From Fomitopsis serialis (taxonomy: Eukaryota > Basidiomycota > Agaricomycetes > Polyporales > Fomitopsidaceae), in contig NW_025955653.1 in NCBI RefSeq assembly GCF_022376445.1, positions 1 to 16,263 on the forward strand: a stretch of DNA of 16,263 nucleotides. The letters run 5' to 3'. Of this stretch, positions 1-10,258 are shown piece after piece. The notes beneath the pieces were generated by a model. It searched no databases and was not told the DNA's origin. It was given only the letters and a program-made list of their open reading frames with translations. Position numbers and translations under genes: made by a program. How positions within the stretch are numbered: position 1 is the stretch's first letter; each line of letters begins with the position of its first letter.

Positions 1-2158
1 TTCCGGAGCAGGGGTGGGCGACGCAGAGGGTGCTTGTGACGAGGACGCTGCGGTTGTGGACATGGTCACGGTGCCAAACGCGGCGCTGTACTTTCGCGCC
101 GCCTCAAGAAACTCCCTGTAGAACTCCACGTTGAAGCCGATGCACTTCAGGAGCACGCAGGGCGCGCGCAGCGTGCCGGAGCGGTAGTCCTGGAGGATAT
201 CTTCAACGTTCCTGTTCTTGTGCTCTTTCTCCTTATCCTTCGTCGTCTCGGAGTACTCATACTGCGACTGCCAACGCGCCCAACAATCAACACGACCGCG
301 CCCACATACTAAGACCCAATAATCCGCGAGGGAAGCCGCACCTTCTCCGGGAGGGTCAGCCACTCCTCGACCGTGAGCCTCTCGACCCGCTTCAGCTCGT
401 ACGTCCCAAAGTACCTGAACTGGCTCTCCGCGCCGACGAAGACAGGGCGGATCTCCGCGTCCTCGAAGCGCACGCGGTCGCGGTCGCCCAGGCCGACCTG
501 CATGTAACCGTGTGCGCCGGGTTTCGTGGGCAGCCATGAGTTCTGGTTGAGGTTAGGGCAGAGGTACTCGCCGATGTCGTACTTCACTGCGAGCGGTCGC
601 GCGCTCTTGGTTACACTGGGGACGGAGGTCAGAATGTGCGCTCGGGCCATGGTACAGGGCGCACCGGACGAATAAGCCTTGGGTGCTCCCGCCGAGGAGC
701 TGGGAGAGCTCGGTCTTGGTGAACGAGACGGGGCCAGCGAGCTCGGGTGGCAGGGAAGGATCGATCTCGGGGTAACCGGCGAGTACCTCCATCCGGGCTG
801 GCGGGATCGGAGACGCGTAGTTGACAAAGTCGACTGGTCCCTCCTTCTTTCCACCTCGTTTCCTCTTCCCCGCGCCAGGTTTTCTGTTATCGGGTCACTT
901 CTTCAGGCCAAACCGGTTACACGTTGTATAGCGGTACTCACGAGGATGCGGCTCTGCTTGCAGGCGCCTGTGGTTGGGTTCGAAGAGATGGGCACCACGG
1001 CCAGGTATAGAGAAGGAAATCGTTGCACTCACCTCCACTTGTGAACCTGCGCGCTTTAGAGCCGACGGGTTTATAGTAGCTGCGCCAGATTGTATCTGTG
1101 AAAACACAATTGAGTCGGTACCTGAGGTTGGGCATTGTGATTTTGCACCCACCGCCGCCTCGAATTGTGCAACTTTGATCTTCAAGTCTTCGTTTTCTTT
1201 CTGCGCCGCAGCCAGCTACCAAACGACCGAACCCTGTCAGTCGCGCGTTCTGTTATGCGCTCTCCCTCTGCACAGACCTGTTCTGAGAGCGCATTCCGCT
1301 CCTGTAGCAAAGTCTCATGTGCCATTCCCTGGCCCACAGCGTCGAGTTGTGATAGGATCGACTGTCGCCCTTCTGCTTGTGCATTTTGAGTCTATAGTTA
1401 TGTCGGCTGAATGGTCAGGATCGTATGACACACTGGTCCAGTGAGCAGTGACCTTTTCGAGCTGTGCCAGGAGTGATTGAACCTCGACCGTGAGCTCACG
1501 CACTTCCCTGTCTTTTCCTTCGAGTTCCGTGCGGAGGGTAGTGATTGTGTTTTGGAGGTCGTCACGCTCACGCTGAGGACAGTCAACCTGATATCATGAC
1601 GCTGAGATTGCACGCGGCATACCTCCGCCGTTTGGGTCAAAACCCCCTCTGAGTGCCTCTCCAGCGCACGTTCTAGTTCTTCTTTGAGCCTGTCGTTGTC
1701 CTCCGTCAGGGCCGCATGCTGCGAGAGCAAGTGCTTCTTCGTATCTTCCGCGGCAATTCGCTGCCATTTCACGTGGAACGCATAAGATGAAGCCTGGAAG
1801 ATCTTTGGAAGAGTATACCTTCTCTTTTTCTGCCTCCACCTCGTTCTGCAGAGCATCCTGCCGTGCTTGCGCGCCAGCGAGTTCTGTTCGCAGTGTCGCA
1901 TGTTCGATGGCAGCGAAGCCTTCGGGCATGCGCAACGAGGAGACCTGCGTCTCTGCATCCTCCGCGCGCCGCTTCCATCCCTTCAACTGTTCCAATGCTC
2001 AGCGCCCTGCTCAACCATACCCAAAGGTCGCGTCCCCGACTTACATCTTTTAGCAGGCGGGTATTCTCGGCTGTCACCCTCGTGAAGAGCTCTGCTTGCA
2101 GGTTCCGCGCCTCAGCATTAAAAATCGCGGTATCCAAGTCCAGGGACATGTTTCGCAT
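1..2158 (-). CDS. Coiled-coil protein with a DUF6697-like C-terminal domain, 3' partial
   Basis: Function unknown. The exon model, in transcription order, is 2158-2045, 1986-1819, 1760-1623, 1572-1453, 1391-1278, 1215-1033, 967-942, 883-665, 615-342 and 267-1. All junctions are GT-AG with matching phases, and introns are 49-74 nt. It gives at least 541 residues and runs off the left edge without a stop. Residues about 10-245 are heptad-rich and charged (for example LTEDNDRLKEELERALERH), so a long coiled coil is expected. A basic patch (KPGAGKRKRGGKKEG) follows, then a globular part containing EYLCPNLNQNSWLPTKPGAH, RPVFVG, FRYFGTYEL and APCVLLKCIGFN. That order resembles the Agaricomycete DUF6697 family, an assignment made from memory. 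The start at 2158 (MRNMSLDL) is the simplest choice; in-frame ATGs at 2149 and 2194 are alternatives. The intron 268-341 is uncertain and is discussed under findings. Confidence 0.7.
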
Positions 2159-2500
2159 CGGGCATGAAGAGCATAGAGAGAGGGAGCAGGCCAAGTGGGA
2201 ACGGGCGACTATGCGTTTTCAGCAAGGTTTGGTCGCCAGCGCGCCTCAGCCACAGACGCGTCGCATCGAGATCCCAGATCTGTCACGACCCCGCGCAAAC
2301 CCCGAGCCTCGAGTTTGCCTCGAGCAATTCTTCGTAGACTCCAGCAAGCCATGCCCACACAAGTGAAATAGCCCAGTATAACTCCAGTATTGGCCAAGAA
2401 CCAGGAAAACATTATATATCGGCACTAAGCGTAGTAGCGATAGCAGTCTATGGAGACGTCGATAACGACAAGTGTTTTATCCAGCCTGCACCCCTCTCAC
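2159..2500. other. Intergenic spacer between the DUF6697 gene and the PDH E2 gene
   Basis: This 342-bp spacer holds the 3' end region of the E2 gene and the 5' leader and promoter of the DUF6697 gene, both transcribed leftward. A 67-codon minus-strand frame (2412-2209) with a hydrophobic N-terminus is present. Its ATG lies almost against the TATA-like element, so it is not called as a gene. Nothing else stands out. Confidence 0.5.
2413..2419 (-). promoter_or_regulatory. TATA-like element upstream of the coiled-coil/DUF6697 gene
   Basis: On the minus strand this reads ATATATA, about 255 nt upstream of the chosen ATG at 2158. It is a conspicuous AT-only stretch in an otherwise GC-rich spacer, so it could place the transcription start some tens of bases downstream and give a leader of roughly 200 nt. 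This is inference from sequence alone. Confidence 0.3.
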
Positions 2501-4131
2501 TCACAGCATAAACGTCAGCGGGTTCTCGAGATATCCCTTGAACGCGGCCAACCACCGCGCACCAACGGCACCGTCAACAGTCCGGTGGTCTGCGCTGAGC
2601 GTGACCTTCATGATCTGCGCCACCTTGAAGCCACGCTCCTCCTCTGGCGCGGGGACCAATGTTGATTGCGTCCCGCCGACGGCGAGGATACATGACTGTG
2701 GAGGGTTGATGATGGCCGTGAAGTGGCTGATGCCGAACATGCCCAGGTTAGACACCGTGAAGGTACCGCCCTACACGTATCGGTCAGAAAACCCTCCACA
2801 TGTTCTGTAACGCGGAACCAACCTGGTATTCCTGAGGCTGGAGCTTACCGTCCCGAGCCTTCTTCGCGAGAGACTTGCCTTCCGTAGAAATCGAGGCGAG
2901 GCCCTTCGCACCGACGTCCTTGATAATTGGCGTAATGAGACCGGTGGGAGTAGCAACAGCAACCGAGATGTCAGCCTTCTTGTACCTGATTTTCAGAAAA
3001 ACATGAATCAGCAGAGGTCACCACAGTGGGAAAACTCAGTCATACTGTCTGATGACCTCGCCCATCCATGCCGAGTTAGCCTCCGGAACGTCCGCGAGTG
3101 CACATGCAACTGCCTTGAGCACGAAGTCGTTCACGCTCAATTTAGCCGTCTTGTCCTTCTCGCCCAGCGTCTTGTTGAAGACTTCCCGCAGCTTCATGAC
3201 CTTGTCCATGTTGATGTCAAGCGTCAAGTAATAGTGGGGAATATTCTGCTTCGACTGTGTGAGACGGGTACCAATCGTGCGCCGCATGTTGGTAATCGGA
3301 GTGTCGACGTAGTCCGGCAGAGGAGCAGTAGGGGAAGGGAATGACGTCGTCGGGGCAGCAGCACCACCCGTTGCAGAGGGCTGGTACTTTTCGACATCCT
3401 CCCGGAGAATACGACCCTCGGGACCCGATCCCTTGACCTTTGCGAGAGGGATTCCACGTTCAAGGGCAATCTTCTTGGCAAGGGGAGATGCAAAGATGCG
3501 GTCGCCCTTAGGGATCTCCGGTTTTGTCTCGGTCTTGGGTGCAGGTTCGGAGGACTTGGGAGTCGGCTCGGGCTTGGGGGGCTCCGGAGCCTTCTCCTCC
3601 TTCGGGGCAGGCTTCTCCGACGCAGCCTCAGAAGCCATCTTCTCAGCCGCGGAAAGGTCATCGCCCTCCTCAGCGAAGATGGCAATAGGTGCTCCGACTG
3701 CGATGTTCTTCGCGCCGTCCTCAGCCTACAACGAATGCATTGAGCTGAATTTGACAATGATAGCCCGTCGGCACGTACAATAATCTTGGCCACTATGCCC
3801 TCATCCTGAGCCTCCACGTCAATAGTAGCCTTGTCCGTTTCCTATGACGCGTGCACGGTCAACTCGGCCAGGCGCACAGCGTCGTGTCATATACGCACGA
3901 TCTCCAGGATGACATCGCCCGCAGAGAAGGACTCGCCCTCCTTCTTCTTCCACGACGCGATTCCGCCCTCCGTCATCGTTGGACTCATGGCAGGCATGCC
4001 GAATTTTGAAAGGGCATTTCGCCGTGCAGAGACGTGCAGGCCTAACACGAAGGTCAGTGACGGCATCCACCCGAGCATAGAACGAAACACATACGCCTGG
4101 TGAGGATGCTGCGTGCAAGACGGGAGGCCAT
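2501..4131 (-). CDS. LAT1: Dihydrolipoyllysine acetyltransferase, E2 of mitochondrial pyruvate dehydrogenase
   Basis: This is the PDH E2 core, which moves the acetyl group from lipoate to CoA in the mitochondrial matrix. Exons are 4131-4095, 4041-3899, 3841-3779, 3725-3046, 2985-2823 and 2770-2501; all phases agree and give 451 residues. Residues 1 to about 20 ([13 protein letters not shown]) are basic and Ser-rich, as in a mitochondrial presequence. One lipoyl domain follows (about 23-100; [10 protein letters not shown], then ETDKAT with K64 as the lipoyl lysine). Next come a Pro/Glu/Lys-rich swinging-arm linker (about 115-156), the peripheral-subunit-binding domain (about 157-195, [13 protein letters not shown] and GSGPEGRI) and the catalytic domain (about 220-451). 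The signature [12 protein letters not shown] supplies catalytic H424 and D428. One lipoyl domain and this length are usual for fungal E2p. Its ATG faces CSL4 across a short shared promoter. The presequence exon is cut by a phase-1 intron, as is common. Confidence 0.95.
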
Positions 4132-4328
4132 AACGGTCTATGTCTTCGACGACGGAGGGGGAGGAGAGGGACAGTGAGAGTGTTTACGAAGACGAGTGGG
4201 AGAGTGCAAACAGGCACAAATGCGCTGGCGACCCGCGACGGAGGCCGCGCGATCGGCAAGTCTCGGGGTCGCGGACGCGCTCACGACTCTCATCCAACAC
4301 CTCATATTTTTTGCCCACGGCCGCATCC
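4132..4328. promoter_or_regulatory. Bidirectional promoter region between LAT1 and CSL4
   Basis: Only 197 bp separates the two divergent ATGs, so both 5' leaders and core promoters must lie here or overlap the genes. It is GC-rich. The only marked AT run is near 4303-4311 (catatttttt), and I see no clear CCAAT or TATA box on either strand. The whole stretch from an ATG at 4140 is also open in the CSL4 frame. Confidence 0.55.
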
Positions 4329-5071
4329 ATGTCGTCCGATTTCGTCCTCCCTGGCCAGCCTATTCCACTCTCCCGCGGCCCCGTACCGCAACTCGGAAGC
4401 GGCATCTACTCCAGGGATGGCCATGTCAGAGCAAGCCTGGTCGGTGTCCCCAGCTACGAAGGATCTGTTGGTCTCTTCTATCCTCTCATCTCTGGCTCCT
4501 TCAATGATGTATGCGTAATGAACTCGTTCACTTGAACGCGCTCTGGGGTGCAGACTCTGTCAATATCTCGGACGCGACCCCACGCGCCTTCTCCAAATTC
4601 TATCGTGCTCGGTTCAGTAACGCGCCTATCGCCCCAGCAAGCAATGCTCTCCATCTCCGTCGTCGACGGTGTCCCCTTGCCTCCTGGTGAAGAGTTTACG
4701 GGAGTGATCCGCGTGCAGGACGTCAGGGCAACTGAAAAAGACAAGGTGAAGATCGCTGACTGTTTCCGAGGCGGCGATGTTGTGAAAGGACTTGTCGTGA
4801 GTGGAGGTGGTCTACCAACGCGCTAACATGCTAAATGTTTCCAGCTATCACTGGGGGACGCACGTAGCTATTATGTGACCACTGCCCGCAATGACCTGGG
4901 CGTCATCTTCGCGACTAGTGAAGCAGGTGGGAATCACAGCTCGGTTAGCTGAAGCCTTTGGATTGACAGAAAGCAGGTGCGACAATGGACCCCGTCTCAT
5001 GGCAAGAAATGCGCTGTCCGCGGACAGGAAGGATCGAAAAACGCAAATGTGCTAAGCCGGAGGGCTTGTAA
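4329..5071 (+). CDS. CSL4: Exosome complex component Csl4 (EXOSC1)
   Basis: Csl4 is an S1-domain cap subunit of the RNA exosome, which degrades and trims RNA 3' ends in nucleus and cytoplasm. Exons are 4329-4466, 4554-4796, 4845-4926 and 4977-5071, with phases 0, 0 and 1, giving 185 residues, close to the usual length. The N-terminal domain starts MSSDFVLPGQPIP. The S1 fold begins near residue 63 (IVLGSVTRLSP) and contains the family-typical PPGEEFTGVIRVQDVRATE, then FRGGDVV and ARSYYVTTARNDLGV. The C-terminal end (MRCPRTGRIEKRKCAKP) matches the eroded zinc-ribbon tail of eukaryotic Csl4; only C168 and C179 remain, without CxxC pairs. The first intron (87 nt) is the longest in the window and has an unusual GTTGGT donor. 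The ATG at 4329 is chosen because family N-termini start just before the LPG-type motif. Confidence 0.93.
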
Positions 5072-5737
5072 TTGCTATTGGCAGTGATCTCCTTGCCCAC
5101 TACTCTGCACACCTGTATCCTGCAAAATACATGTATCATTTAGGTATCTTCGTCATTGTTTTCCTTCCCGATGAAGTCCGCGTAGGCCCAAAAATTCGAA
5201 GATCTTGTTTCCGGCAGGGTCTTGCGAAATTGCAGATGCTGTTTGCCGTTTGAGCCGCGAGTGTCCAATGGTAACACTCTCAATCACAGGACTTCTTTGC
5301 TTCTGCAACTAAACAGAATATCAGCGCGATCTACTTAGCTAAGAAAACCGTAGAATAAGGACTCTTAAGTGTCACCGCACAAAGCACGTACTCTCGTGTC
5401 TAAGTAAAGGATTGCGTGTGCACATAAATTGAAAAATCAGCTACATTCGGACGCAGTAGCATGGGACGAGCGTAGACAGTTGCCATGAAGGAATCCAGGC
5501 ATGTACACATCTGTTGCGTGCCAGTTAGGATTGTGGAGGCCGAATACTGACCTGCCTAAAACGGCGAGCGGCCGGTGACCGCGTGGCAGCTCGACAACTG
5601 AACCACTCCCACTGCAGGCGTCTCTCTTCGTCTCTCCGTTCAGGCTCTGGCACCGGTGCTGGCCCCCGCTTTGTACTCTACTCTGTGACATGACGGCGGT
5701 CCTTCAAGCGAGTGATGTACTGAACAGGGATAGGACC
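5072..5737. other. Intergenic region: CSL4 3' flank and nudE 5' flank
   Basis: This is a 666-bp spacer between two same-strand genes. The left part is moderately AT-rich after the CSL4 stop, as expected for a 3' UTR and polyadenylation region. The right part should hold the nudE promoter. An 84-codon minus-strand frame (5691-5437) shows no family resemblance and no splice-supported continuation, so I treat it as chance. No RNA gene or repeat was seen. Confidence 0.5.
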
Positions 5738-7846
5738 ATGTCTTCGTTTGACGACAATGCAGTCAAGTAAAGACCTCCTACTGTCATCCGCGGTCGCTTC
5801 GCTGATAGTGCACAATAGTTATTCCTCCTCCAATGATTGGAGAGCGAAGTACATGGAGGTCGCGGATATGCTGGCAGAAACCCGCACGGAACTCGATGAC
5901 TTTCACGTCTCCAGTAAGGAATTGGAGGAGGAGTTGGAGAGAGAGCTGGAGCGGACCGAGAAAGCGCAGCAGGATCTCAAAGTCAAGGTTGCCAGAGCCG
6001 AGCAGGAGAGAGACGAGTGGAAGGTCAGCACGCTCGTTGAGGATGACTGTATGCGTCTCCCTCATTGGTGTTATGTAGTCCAAATTCATGTCGTTGCAAA
6101 CGATGCACAACACGACAACGACGTCGTTGCAGCGCGAGCTCGACACGTTGCGTGGGGACCATCAGAAGATAAAGGTGCAACTTCGAGAATTGGAGATGGG
6201 CAACGACGATCTGGAGCGGAATGAAAGAGCTATCTCGTCAAGCCTTGCCGATATTGAAAGCAAGTATGCGAGGGCCCTTGAGGAGAAGATACTTCTTGAA
6301 CACGAGCTTCTGGACAAGGCGAATGTTGAGGAGGAATATCAACGACTCAAGGACGAGCTCAGAGGTGCGTACTTATGGCATATTTCATTGGTAACATGGT
6401 TTACTGTCTCAATTGGTCGTAGATGCGAACGAGGAGATCCATATAATGAAGGACCAACTTGCTGCAGCACAGTCACGTCCCACGATGACGGACACCGAGT
6501 CAGCACGCTCTGTCACTTCCACTGCACCCTCTTCCATGTCCGATGACAACCTCCTCAGCATCCCAACACCCTCAGACCTCCGCTTAACCGACCTCTCGCC
6601 GGAATCCGAGACCCCAGTCAAGGAGACACCTAAGTTTGCAACACCTCATCCCGTCAGATCACCCACCATTCCTGGCGTCACTCCGTCACCGCTACTTCAT
6701 AGATCTACCTACAAGATATCACGCTTGGCGACGCCACCGACCAGCTCTTCACCATCCCTTGCTCGCTCGAGCACTGTCCCGTCGTTATCTACACCCTCGC
6801 GTCTTGCTCCTCGTACGCCTGTTCCCAGACCGATTGCCAGCCGCAATGTGTCGAGTCTTAGCTCCACGAGCACCAGTAGTGGTGTTCCTGGAACTGCATC
6901 GAGGAGCAAAGGCGTGCAGATGGTGTCGGAGATGAGGGCTCGTGTCAAGGTGTTGGAACAGAAGATCCACACTCGCGTTCCGAGACTACGCATGGGCAGC
7001 ACGACCAGCCGGACGACAGCGATGCCCCCACCTCTGCCACCGAAAGCGGGCCCTTCATTCGTATCCGTCTCTCCTGCCCCCTCGACTTCGTCGATGCGAT
7101 CATTGAGCAGCGATGAACGGCTGCTGCAGACGAAACCTCGTCGACCAAGCTTTGACTCCGAAGGGGATCGCAAGCGTGGGTCTGGGGGTGACTCCTCGGG
7201 ATGGGTCCTTATCATGGATGATTCGCCTTCTCCTGCAAAGGATAAGGACAAGGAGCGGAGGCGCACCTCGAGTCCTTCAGCACCTTCCGCCTTCCGCCCT
7301 CTCCCGTCAACACCCCATGAATCACCATCTCCGACCGGCATACCTAGAGCACCGAGCGCGCTGTCTCAGAGTACGATGCATACTGGTATTCGCCGCCCAC
7401 AGTCAAGAGTGTCGGAAGGGCGAAGCAGTGTCAGCACCAATGCTACTACGAGCACGGCTAGTTCGATCCCAACACCTTCGTCACGCCCAACGACTCCCAC
7501 CTACCTTCCTCTTCCCACGTACGGAGGTCCGGGGCATGGGCTGAAGATCTCAACAGGACCGGGCTCAGGGGCATACCAACTGAAGCGATCTTCTCTGGGA
7601 GCCCCGGCCAAGTCATCGCCCATAGCCACATCACCTCCCCCTCACGCGAACATCACTGTGCGGCCAATGACAAAGTCCACTATCGCCAACTCGATGTCGC
7701 AGAGCCGGATCGGGAAGCCAGCGGCTCACGCAGCCGGTCGGAGGAGTGTCGGTGAAGCCTCCGGAGACGAGATGTTGACTGTTCGCGACCTATCCCGAGC
7801 GAGGTCTGGGAGCACGACGGCTGTGTATGGGAAGAGGGGTGTATAA
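5738..7846 (+). CDS. nudE: NudE/NDEL-family nuclear distribution protein, dynein regulator
   Basis: NudE homologues bind Lis1 (NudF) and dynein, and act in nuclear migration, spindle positioning and hyphal growth. Exons are 5738-5766, 5819-6023, 6079-6364 and 6423-7846, with phases 2, 0 and 1, giving 647 residues. After a short start (MSSFDDNAVN) comes DWRAKYMEVADML, then the signature ELEEELERELERTEKAQQDL and a coiled coil to about residue 190 (QLRELEMGNDDLERNERA, EEKILLEHELLDKA), which form the dimerising, Lis1-binding region. The rest is one 1.4-kb exon rich in Ser, Pro and Thr, probably disordered. Two conserved-looking islands interrupt it: SKGVQMVSEMRARVKVLEQ (from about 335) and SGWVLIMDDSPSP. 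Both recall fungal NudE tails, from memory. Length is within the range of basidiomycete homologues as I know them. Candidate SxIP-type motifs are listed under findings. Confidence 0.92.
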
Positions 7847-8433
7847 CGGAAGTTGCTGTCTATGTTCTCGACTGTGCATACTCTTCGAGTTCCCTATCTT
7901 CTGCGCTAACCTCGATCCTCCGCCAGTCTTTCTATCTTCTACAAGTATAATGAACTGACGATTTACGATGCAGTCGCAGTTTGTGTCCGCGGTTGCGGCT
8001 GTACATCCATGCTCCCTATATCCCATGGCTTTTGACGATATCCCCGGCCTGCCTGGTTAGAGCTTCAAGCCGACCCTGTTCATTCATTTGGCGCCACCCT
8101 GTGCATCTGAGCTATAGCGACACTAATGTTATGTAAAGAGTACCTTTCCGTCATTCACTTCCCTGTAGCTTTGCTTGAATATCAATATTACAACTATTTA
8201 TTATTCGATGTATGCTGCGGATCTCCGCTGTCTGCAGCCTGTAAGTAGGTCGTGGTATAGGTCAGCCTCCGATACTTTTGGTAGCCTCGAGTCGATTCTC
8301 CAGGTCCGTGCACTTATGGCTTTCTTAGACGCCCACGCCGTCACGCAGAACGCAGACGCAGACGCGTTTAAGCGCCCACAGCCACTTTGACTTGCACACT
8401 GAAGACTGTCCGCCTGTAGCGGCGGTATTCGCG
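7847..8433. other. Intergenic region between nudE and ESS2
   Basis: This 587-bp spacer separates two same-strand genes. It includes AT-rich segments (around 8180-8210) that may belong to the nudE 3' end or the ESS2 promoter. A short imperfect ACGCAG repeat lies about 70-90 nt before the ESS2 ATG. An in-frame upstream ATG at 8392 could add 14 residues to ESS2. No gene is supported here. Confidence 0.5.
8343..8366. repeat. Short imperfect ACGCAG tandem repeat in the ESS2 leader
   Basis: Three copies of ACGCAG occur, with one extra A between the first and second, followed by ACGCG. It is a minor simple repeat in the probable 5' leader; no function is implied. Confidence 0.6.
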
Positions 8434-10090
8434 ATGACCACGCCTACTCCTTCTTCTAGCATGCTGCCGGTGCGCTCTCTGAACCGGCAAGAGGTCCTGG
8501 ATGAAGATGAATACACAGAAGCCCTCTCTCGTATCATCGCACGCGACTTCTTCCCATCTCTCGTCCACCTCGAGACAACCAATGACTACCTGGACGCCCT
8601 GCGGACGAAAGACCCGCAACTCATACAGGCATCTGTTCGACGGATGGAAGGACTGTCCACCCCGATGAGCTACCGCACTCGTCCATGGGAGACGCCCTCC
8701 CAAACGCCATACGCAGCGGGGCCCTCAGAGACACCGTTGCGCACACCCCGGGACGAACCACCGGCGAAACGGGCACGGTACGACACGGACATGAGCTTGG
8801 ACGCGTTCCAGGCGAAGTATACATCCGAAGACAATTCGAGCTTCACGCAGATTCTGGAGGAGGAGAATAGGAAGCGGAGGGAGCGGTGGTCGTGGGCATG
8901 GGAGGCACAGAAGAGGGTGGAGGATCAAAGAGGGAAGATGCTGGAAGGGAGGGAGAGGCTCTTGATCGAGGGCCCTGTGGCGACCGGTGTCCGAGAGAAG
9001 TTCGCCATAGAGGCTCCTACACCCGTTGGGCTACTCACGGACGGGTCCTCGTCCGGGGACGTGAAGGACGATTCGGAGAAGGGAAAAGAGGTAGCTCTCA
9101 AGGACAAGGATAGTGAGGAGGAGGTAGAGGAAGTGGATGTCATGGCGCCGAAGAAAGACACGAGATCAGCCGGGGTAGATGGCTGGAGGTTCAAGGTATG
9201 TAACCCATATTTCCTCACGACACTGCAAGCATCTAACCGGTGCCGCCTTAGGCGCGAAATGCATTTATGTTTCCGCCAGATGCGGATGTGTCTCCGTACC
9301 ACGCTCCCGTCACTAAGGCGGCTGTAGAAGTAAAGGGTGCACCAAAGGCCATCAAGCATGGTAGCACTCGTCTCCCGGAACAAGACGACGCAGTTGCAGG
9401 ATCAGTGTCCGCGCCTGCAAGTCCGACACAGTCTCGTATAGACGCAGCCATTGCCGGCACCCCATGTAAGCATTACATCACATTAGTACTGTCATGCATG
9501 GCTGAGGCTGACTACGACATCCAGACCGGCCGAAGTCACCAACTGGCGACAACTTTGCACTCGTCCCTTCGGTGCCATCGCCTACACCGTCGGAACTCGG
9601 CCCAACCGCGATGAAACAGCTCATGACCTGGGGGACGCTGACCGCCACCCCGCGTATCCTGTCCCAAACTGATGACCCTTCGGAACCATCGTCCGGCATG
9701 CCTCCCCCGACCACGCCCTTCCACATAGCCGCGCCCTCCGCCCGCGAACGCATCTCGCACAAACTGTCTTCAAACGCGGCGAAGAGTCTGCGGGCGAAGG
9801 CGGGTCTGCTCAACGTGCCCGGTATTGCGCGGGCGCCGGCCAGTTCGAGCGCGCGGAAGAGCTCCATGCCGCCGCCCTCCTGGACGCCGCGAAGAGTGGA
9901 AGCCGCTGGCGGGTTGACACCAGCCGCAAAGAGGTTACTGGACAGAAGTACGATGGGAACAGCGGCCGCTAGAAGAGCTGACGCTATGGGCAGGATGGCA
10001 GGGTGGGAGGGCAGCAGCGCTCAGAAAGACAAGGACTTGAATCGTATTCGATGGACTCCTACTCCTAGCCCTGTATCGAGGAGACCATGA
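8434..10090 (+). CDS. ESS2: ESS2/DGCR14 (Es2, Bis1) nuclear splicing-associated protein
   Basis: ESS2/DGCR14 is a nuclear protein found with late (C-complex) spliceosomes. Exons are 8434-9195, 9252-9465 and 9525-10090, with phases 0 and 1, giving 513 residues (human about 476). Family landmarks appear in order. Near the N-terminus are LNRQEVLDEDEYTEALSRII and RDFFPSL, followed by TTNDYLDAL. A Thr/Pro segment with ETPSQTPY and RTPRDEPPAKRARYD contains a likely nuclear localisation signal. Then come SLDAFQAKYTSEDNSSF, WRFKARNAFMFPP spanning intron 1, ELGPTAMKQLMTWGT (349-363) and LTPAAKRLL near the C-terminus. The acidic stretch at about 220-240 (EEEVEEVDV) is low complexity. The start at 8434 gives a typical N-terminus; an in-frame ATG at 8392 is the alternative. 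The 3' end faces the PSME3IP1-like gene. Confidence 0.93.
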
Positions 10091-10258
10091 TAGAGTATAT
10101 CACCTGTACACCTACAAACTGGACCTGCCATGTATGCTGTTTGTATCCCTTGGGGCCATTATTTCCGGCGCACGGACCGCGGTCAATTGACGCAGTAGCT
10201 GACGTCGAGATGCCTACTATACAGAAGGAGACATGGAGCAACCGAATGAAACACGCCG
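10091..10258. other. Convergent 3'-3' spacer of ESS2 and the PSME3IP1-like gene
   Basis: Only 168 bp separates the two stop codons of the converging genes, so their 3' UTRs must be very short or overlap as antisense transcripts. No terminator-like or RNA-gene structure was recognised. Confidence 0.55.

Noticed and set aside
970..990. GGGTTCGAAGAG, resembling a tRNA B box
   Set aside because: It lies in an intron of the DUF6697 gene and no partner A box or cloverleaf could be drawn around it.
2209..2412. 67-codon minus-strand frame with a hydrophobic N-terminal helix (FLANTGVILGYF), a possible small membrane protein
   Set aside because: A TATA-like element ends about one base from its ATG, so a transcript from that element would start inside the frame. 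No family resemblance and no clear splice to the next gene.
3003..3783. Plus-strand frames of about 115 codons opposite the LAT1 gene
   Set aside because: Shadow frames of a strongly conserved coding region on the other strand.
5437..5691. 84-codon minus-strand frame between CSL4 and nudE
   Set aside because: No family resemblance, and its position fits the nudE promoter region.
6636..7544. Long alternative frames on both strands across the last nudE exon, up to 210 codons
   Set aside because: They follow from the biased Ser/Pro/Thr codon composition of the nudE tail; none shows family motifs.
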